Shown here: positions 60,278 to 64,000 of the stretch, piece after piece
Layout: each line of letters opens with the position of its first letter
Numbering within the stretch: the first letter of the stretch is position 1
Notes under the pieces: model-generated
Database searches by the model: none
The model's input: only the letters and a program-made list of their open reading frames with translations
What the model was told of the DNA's origin: nothing
Made by a program: the position numbers and the translations under genes
DNA from: Hymenobacter polaris
GTDB taxonomy: Bacteria; Bacteroidota; Bacteroidia; Cytophagales; Hymenobacteraceae
Direction of reading: 5' to 3'
DNA length: 64,000 nt
Assembly: GCF_012927305.1 (NCBI RefSeq)
Contig: NZ_JABBGH010000003.1
Coordinates: 868,001-932,000, forward strand

Positions 60278-61228
60278 TTACTGGCCGACGTACTTCTTGC
60301 GCTCGATGGCCGCGTTGTCGTACTCGGCGACCTCCACGTAAAAGCCGGGGCCGGGACCGGCCAACCGCTGGCCGAGCTGGTTGTAGTAGCTGCGCCGCAC
60401 CAGGGCCGGGCCGGCCAGGGCGACAACTGGCGAGTAAGCCGCCTGGCCATCCGTGTCCACGCTGCGCAGGCGGTAGTAGACGGCAGCAGGGCTGGCCTGG
60501 TCGGGGTAGGAGTAGGCCGTGGCCCCGCGCGCGGTCACTTGCCCGATGGGCGCGAACTGCCGCCCATCCGCGCTGCGCTCCACCTCGTAGCGGGCGGCGT
60601 TGAGCTCGGAGGCCACGCGCCACTCCAGCAGCACCCCGTGGCCCACGGCGCGGGCCGTGAAGGCGAGCAGCGTGACGGGCAAGGGCACCTGGGTGCAGGG
60701 AATCTCTACGCCGTCGTAGTAGTAGCCGAAGTTGCGCGCCTGCAACTGCCCGCAGTTCTGCAGCTGCCCGGCCACCTGCAAGAGGTTGGTAACGACCAGC
60801 GTGCCCGTGGTGGTGTTGGTCAGGCGGCCCTTGGCGGCGACCGGCACGTCCTGGAAGGTAGCCTGGCCCTGGTTGACAAACAGCCCCTCGTTGATTTGGA
60901 GGAAGGTGGCCTCCAGCGTGCCGGCATTGAGCAGCTGCGCCCCGTACTCCAGGGCGCCCTGGGAGGGGTGCCAGGTGCCCTCGTTGACGATGCGCACGCC
61001 GGGGCCCACTACCTGAAACGTACAGTACGCCGTCACCCCCTTGGGAATGAGCAGGGACTCGCCCGCGCGCAGCTGCCGGCCCTCGAACAGGCCCAGGTTC
61101 TGGCCGGCGACGTAGGTGTAGTCCTGCCCGAGGGCCAGGTGGCCCGCCAGCAGCAACAGGGCGAGCAAACACGGGAACAGGGGACGCCCGTGCCGGGGGC
61201 GCCTAGCGTTGCAGTCGAGCGGGAGCAT
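60278..61228 (-). CDS. Secreted protein with host-like beta domains inside the prophage
   Basis: 316 residues. Signal peptide PCLLALLLLAGHLALGQ. Residues ~35-175 look like a repetitive beta-solenoid or DUF-type adhesin part (NAGTLEATFLQINEGLFVNQ). Then LPVTLLAFTARAVGHGVLLE, WRVASELNAARYEVERSADG, QFAPIGQV is the fibronectin-III-like block found before T9SS sorting domains in Bacteroidota surface proteins. The C-terminus (RRSYYNQLGQRLAG...) resembles a sorting domain but ends YDNAAIERKKYVGQ, not the usual strand. Probably a cargo surface protein. Confidence 0.7.
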   Translation of the reverse strand: MLPLDCNARRPRHGRPLFPCLLALLLLAGHLALGQDYTYVAGQNLGLFEGRQLRAGESLLIPKGVTAYCTFQVVGPGVRIVNEGTWHPSQGALEYGAQLLNAGTLEATFLQINEGLFVNQGQATFQDVPVAAKGRLTNTTTGTLVVTNLLQVAGQLQNCGQLQARNFGYYYDGVEIPCTQVPLPVTLLAFTARAVGHGVLLEWRVASELNAARYEVERSADGRQFAPIGQVTARGATAYSYPDQASPAAVYYRLRSVDTDGQAAYSPVVALAGPALVRRSYYNQLGQRLAGPGPGFYVEVAEYDNAAIERKKYVGQ

Positions 61229-61330
61229 GCAGGAAAGCGAATGACTAAAATAATGCTTAAAATAAGCACATAAAAGTCATTCCTGCCGAGCTGATTTTGC
61301 TCAAATCGCCCTAGGGTGCTAATAGGCAGT

Positions 61331-61362
61331 AAAAAGCCCCGCCGGGTGGGGCGAAGCTTTTC
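61331..61362. terminator. Hairpin between divergent genes
   Basis: AAAAAGCCCCGCC-GGGT-GGGGCGAAGCTTTT; reads as a terminator on either strand. Confidence 0.6.
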
Positions 61363-61381
61363 TAGTGCCGACCTTTATGCC

Positions 61382-61525
61382 ATGAGCACATTGGGTATTA
61401 TCAGCCGCACGCGGCGCCGGAAGAAGCGCAGAAATCCAAACAAGGTCAAAGACAGCAATTTTTTGCCTTGGCTATTATTGGGCATACTAGCAGTATTTGT
61501 CTTGCTTGTCAAGTGCTTTGGCTAG
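61382..61525 (+). CDS. Small basic membrane protein
   Basis: 47 residues from ATG 61382: GIISRTRRRKKRRNPNKVKD then one hydrophobic helix NFLPWLLLGILAVFVLLVKC. A strongly basic head and a single helix. The size and layout would fit a small phage toxin or holin, but nothing further supports either. Confidence 0.45.
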   Translation: MSTLGIISRTRRRKKRRNPNKVKDSNFLPWLLLGILAVFVLLVKCFG

Positions 61526-61559
61526 GGATTTGACGCAAGCAAAAAGACGGATTATATAA

Positions 61560-61612
61560 AGCAGCCGCAAACAGATTTACCCCTTTAAAAACATTTAAGG
61601 GTAAGTTTGCAG
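61560..61612 (+). promoter_or_regulatory. Imperfect dyad upstream of acyltransferase
   Basis: Arms GCAAACAGATTTACCCCTTT and TTTAAGGGTAAGTTTGCAGC pair with a few bulges around AAAACA. Lies 15 bp ahead of the acyltransferase start; may be an operator or leader hairpin. Confidence 0.4.
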
Positions 61613-61626
61613 CTTACTTTATATAT

Positions 61627-62775
61627 ATGGAGCCTGAAATTCGCAAATTGCCCGTACGTTTTTACGAAATTGATTTATTGCGTTTTTTGGCAGCGCTGAG
61701 CGTAGTATTCTACCATTACACTTACCGCAGCTATCACCAAGGGAATTTTAGCCCTGTTAATTATCCTGCCTTAGGGCCGATTACGAAATACGGCTTTTTG
61801 GGAGTACAGCTGTTTTTTATCATCAGCGGCTACGTGGTACTCATGTCTGCGCAGGGCAAAACAGTACGACAATTCTTTATCTCGCGGGTGACGAGGCTGT
61901 ACCCTGCCTTCTGGGTGGCCTGCACGTTAACATTCGTGGTAGTACGCATCTGGGGACCAGCGCCGGGGTCGGTGGGTTGGTCTAGCTCACTCGATGTTTC
62001 CGTGCGCGAGTATGCGCTGAATATGACTATGCTACACGGATTTGTAGGGGTCGAGGACCTGGATTCGGCGTATTGGTCGCTGACAGTAGAAATCGGCTTT
62101 TATTTCCTGATAGCGGTGCTAGCCGGCTGGCGGCTGTTCTCCTACTTGCCCTGGGTGCTGGCTATTTGGCTGGCGTACTGTGCATTCAATGGGCCGGCCG
62201 GCAACGTGGACTCGCCGTTTTTCCAACTATTTTTCCCTAAGTACGCACCGTATTTCATTGCCGGCATGGTATTCTACTTGCTGCAAACCAAGGCTTTTCG
62301 CGCTAGTGTGCTTTACGCACTACTAGCAGGCGCCTATTTGCTAACCTTGCGAAGCGTGCGATTAGATATGGTACAAGGCCGCACAGTTTTTCAGGACCCC
62401 GATTTTTCCGTGGGCGTAGGTATAGCAGCGGTATCCGGTTTTTTTATGATTTTCTGGCTCCTGATAAAGCGGTATTTCGACTTGAGCCGCTACCAGTGGC
62501 TGAGTTATTGTGGCGCGCTTACGTATCCGCTCTACCTGGTGCACTCTTCTATTGGCTACGTTATCTACCAGCACCTGGGCTACAGTGTCAACCGCTATGT
62601 GCTACTGGCTGGGCTGCTGACTGGGCTATTGCTGCTGGCTTGGACTATTCACGTAGCTGTCGAAAAACGCCTGGCCAAACCGCTCGGCCAACGCACCAAT
62701 CAGCTGCTTGATAAGCTGACTAATGCGTTGGCCGAGCGCAAACCGATTGCCTTACCTGCCGCGCCAGGCAAGTGA
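61627..62775 (+). CDS. Acyltransferase 3 family (OafA-like) membrane protein
   Basis: 382 residues. RFYEIDLLRFLAALSVVFYH is the acyltransferase-3 N-terminal motif with the conserved R and H; about ten hydrophobic helices follow (YWSLTVEIGFYFLIAVLAG contains the E-x-x-F/Y pattern). OafA-type enzymes O-acetylate LPS or other glycans. In a prophage this is typical lysogenic conversion, changing the surface receptor and blocking superinfection; inferred. AT content is intermediate. It stands alone on the plus strand inside minus-strand phage genes, and its stop is 1 bp from the stop of the LamG gene. Confidence 0.88.
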   Translation: MEPEIRKLPVRFYEIDLLRFLAALSVVFYHYTYRSYHQGNFSPVNYPALGPITKYGFLGVQLFFIISGYVVLMSAQGKTVRQFFISRVTRLYPAFWVACTLTFVVVRIWGPAPGSVGWSSSLDVSVREYALNMTMLHGFVGVEDLDSAYWSLTVEIGFYFLIAVLAGWRLFSYLPWVLAIWLAYCAFNGPAGNVDSPFFQLFFPKYAPYFIAGMVFYLLQTKAFRASVLYALLAGAYLLTLRSVRLDMVQGRTVFQDPDFSVGVGIAAVSGFFMIFWLLIKRYFDLSRYQWLSYCGALTYPLYLVHSSIGYVIYQHLGYSVNRYVLLAGLLTGLLLLAWTIHVAVEKRLAKPLGQRTNQLLDKLTNALAERKPIALPAAPGK

Positions 62776-62776
62776 A

Positions 62777-64000
62777 TTAGCTAAACACTGCTTCGTCCCG
62801 AATCAGGGCCGTGCCGCTGGTATTGACAATTTTCACCACGTCCCCGTCATTAAGGCCCATCAGGCTCACGTAGATTATTTCCTTGGCCCCGCCCCCGCTG
62901 CCCGTGTTGCACGTGCCGCTGGTTGTCTTCGTGCCATTCACGTACACGTCGAACGTGGCGGCGTACTCGTCGCCGTAGCCTTGCAGCGTCACGTTGCTGT
63001 AGCCCCCGCTCGGCATGGTGAACTGATAATAGCCCCCGTTATCGTTGCAGTAGCGGCAGCTGCCGGCGTAGGCAGCACTCGTGTCGTATTTGGCCCAGGT
63101 GCCCGACTCGGTAAAGGCTGCGTCCGTTTCCTCTATCGTGTACGCCGTTACCCCGCCCCCGGAGCTAGCCGGAATGGGCGAATAAATGGGCAGCGCCGCC
63201 AGGGAATTGTCATTCAAGGGGCGGTTGAAGACGTACCAATCATCTAGGGCTCCGTCCCAGGTCAGGGTGTGGCGTTGGTCGCTGCCAAAGGTCCAGTCCA
63301 GGGCCGAGTCGTCTGCCAGTAGGCTGGTTTGGGCGACGCCAATGTTGTTGCCCTTCTCCAAATTCATCCAGAAATTATTCTTGTCGAAGCGAAGCGCAAC
63401 GGGTACCGTTTTGCCCGCATAGTCTTTTACCGGGCCAGTTAAGACGCTTATGTTGCCGTTAGCATCGGTGGAGAAGGCCTTGAACTGACCCGTCGTGCTG
63501 CTGGCCGTGCTGGCGCGAAAAAAGGCCAGCAAGACCTGACCATGGTCAGTGTTGAATTTGCCCAGCGTCAGCGTGGTGTCGCTGCTGCCGCCGTTATTGG
63601 GCCCGACGGTCAACCGCCCCGCTACCGTAAAGCCGTTAGTCAGGGTGTCAGGGTTTTGGTGCTGGCGGCGCACATATTGCCCGCTGGCGTGCGAGAGCCG
63701 CAGGGCGCCCGCGTTTACCGCGGCCCCCTTGAACGCCGTAAGGGCCAAGCCGAATGGCCCGCTGTCGTTGAGGTCGGAAAACTTATAGTTGCAAATCAGG
63801 CCGGTGGTAATGTCCACCTCATTGGCAGCCGTTACCCCAAATAGATTGCCTGTTTTAGTGGTAATGGTGCCCAGCAGCGTGCAGGCCGTAAGGGGCGAAC
63901 TGATGCCGTCCACTGCAAAATTATTGCCGCGCAGGCTCGCTATGGCACTATCCGCAGTTTGTAGTAGGGCGGGGTAGTTGCTGGCATTGCACCCGGCAAT
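62777..64000 (-). CDS. Phage tail/surface protein with LamG-like domain, 5' truncated by window edge
   Basis: 408 codons open to the window end. A laminin G/concanavalin-like beta-sandwich is suggested by LICNYKFSDLNDSGPFGLAL, RLSHASGQYVRRQHQN, FTVAGRLTV, QVLLAFFRAS, DDWYVFNRPL. The C-terminal 130 residues (EETDAAFTESGTWAKYDTSA, AGSCRYCNDNGGYYQFTMPS, ATFDVYVNGTKTTSGTC) form a second carbohydrate-binding-like sandwich with five Cys. Typical of receptor-binding tail proteins. Likely long; its start lies outside the window. Confidence 0.72.
   Translation of the reverse strand: MAGCNASNYPALLQTADSAIASLRGNNFAVDGISSPLTACTLLGTITTKTGNLFGVTAANEVDITTGLICNYKFSDLNDSGPFGLALTAFKGAAVNAGALRLSHASGQYVRRQHQNPDTLTNGFTVAGRLTVGPNNGGSSDTTLTLGKFNTDHGQVLLAFFRASTASSTTGQFKAFSTDANGNISVLTGPVKDYAGKTVPVALRFDKNNFWMNLEKGNNIGVAQTSLLADDSALDWTFGSDQRHTLTWDGALDDWYVFNRPLNDNSLAALPIYSPIPASSGGGVTAYTIEETDAAFTESGTWAKYDTSAAYAGSCRYCNDNGGYYQFTMPSGGYSNVTLQGYGDEYAATFDVYVNGTKTTSGTCNTGSGGGAKEIIYVSLMGLNDGDVVKIVNTSGTALIRDEAVFS

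Larger units (their letters stand above)
47939..64000. mobile_element. Integrated prophage or phage-derived element at tRNA-Asn (right end outside window)
   Basis: Begins at the tRNA-Asn 3' end with a tyrosine integrase reading away from the tRNA, followed by short hypothetical genes, an HNH endonuclease, a tape-measure protein, lysis-type genes and a tail-type LamG protein. The structural genes run leftward toward the integrase arm. Several genes are AT-rich, others carry the host's CCCTAGGG words, so age is mixed. No terminase, portal or capsid gene is visible; they may lie beyond 64000. The second attachment site is not in the window. Confidence 0.8.

Noticed and set aside
59493..61172. 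559-residue minus-strand frame
   Set aside because: Only the part from ATG 60215 is protein-like; the upstream 300 codons are an off-frame reading of the 60278-61228 gene.

Overview
This is a GC-rich bacterial chromosome segment, most probably from Hymenobacter or a close relative (Bacteroidota, Cytophagales). The evidence is Bacteroidota-type promoters with a TAnnTTTG -7 box ahead of rpmB, rpmG and both tRNAs, a type IX secretion C-terminal sorting domain, CarboxypepD_reg/SusC-like sequence, the rpmB-rpmG-DUF4295-ftsY block, and a strong excess of the palindrome CCCTAGGG. No rRNA or CRISPR array is present.

Layout. 1-2070 is a decayed accessory patch: a 5'-truncated MNT-type nucleotidyltransferase, an AT-rich orphan PD-(D/E)XK nuclease, a frameshifted HEPN gene and a secreted-protein remnant. 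2142-15230 is ordinary chromosome: a desaturase, two tandem cold-shock proteins, a pseudouridine synthase, an SDR, an aldehyde dehydrogenase, a GMC oxidoreductase, a thioesterase, a DJ-1/PfpI protein and several lipoproteins. A tRNA-Val (15317-15390) is followed by an AT-rich OLD-family ATPase/TOPRIM nuclease and by small or broken ORFs up to 18.1 kb, which looks like a small defence-type insertion. 18.2-31.5 kb holds an RhtA-like exporter, a gene-poor kilobase with minus-strand terminators, transaldolase, a GH3 protein, lptB, and a 1464-residue NHL/IPT surface protein.

30.6-34.2 kb is a tyrosine-catabolism locus: a divergent LysR regulator, hppD and hmgA, which convert 4-hydroxyphenylpyruvate to homogentisate and on to maleylacetoacetate. 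34.4-47.9 kb carries DoxX, a VWA protein, an APC permease, a transglutaminase-like protein, DUF92, GNAT, hemB, rocD, DUF5522, rpmB, rpmG, DUF4295 and ftsY.

From tRNA-Asn (47939-48012) to the window end is an integrated prophage or related element. It has a tyrosine integrase, cargo genes, an HNH endonuclease, a tape-measure protein, an endolysin-like enzyme beside an overlapping spanin-like pair, an acyltransferase that may modify the host surface, and a tail/LamG protein running off the window.

Two non-coding themes stand out. One is a family of eight large intergenic palindromes (about 85-140 bp) with a shared core near GTCATGC...GAAGCATCTCTACC, whose outer arms differ between copies but stay self-complementary within each copy. 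The other is a three-copy motif of about 20 nt lying next to a GC hairpin, which read on the minus strand looks like the end of a small terminated RNA. I see no complete known multi-gene defence system; the nuclease genes are orphans or remnants.
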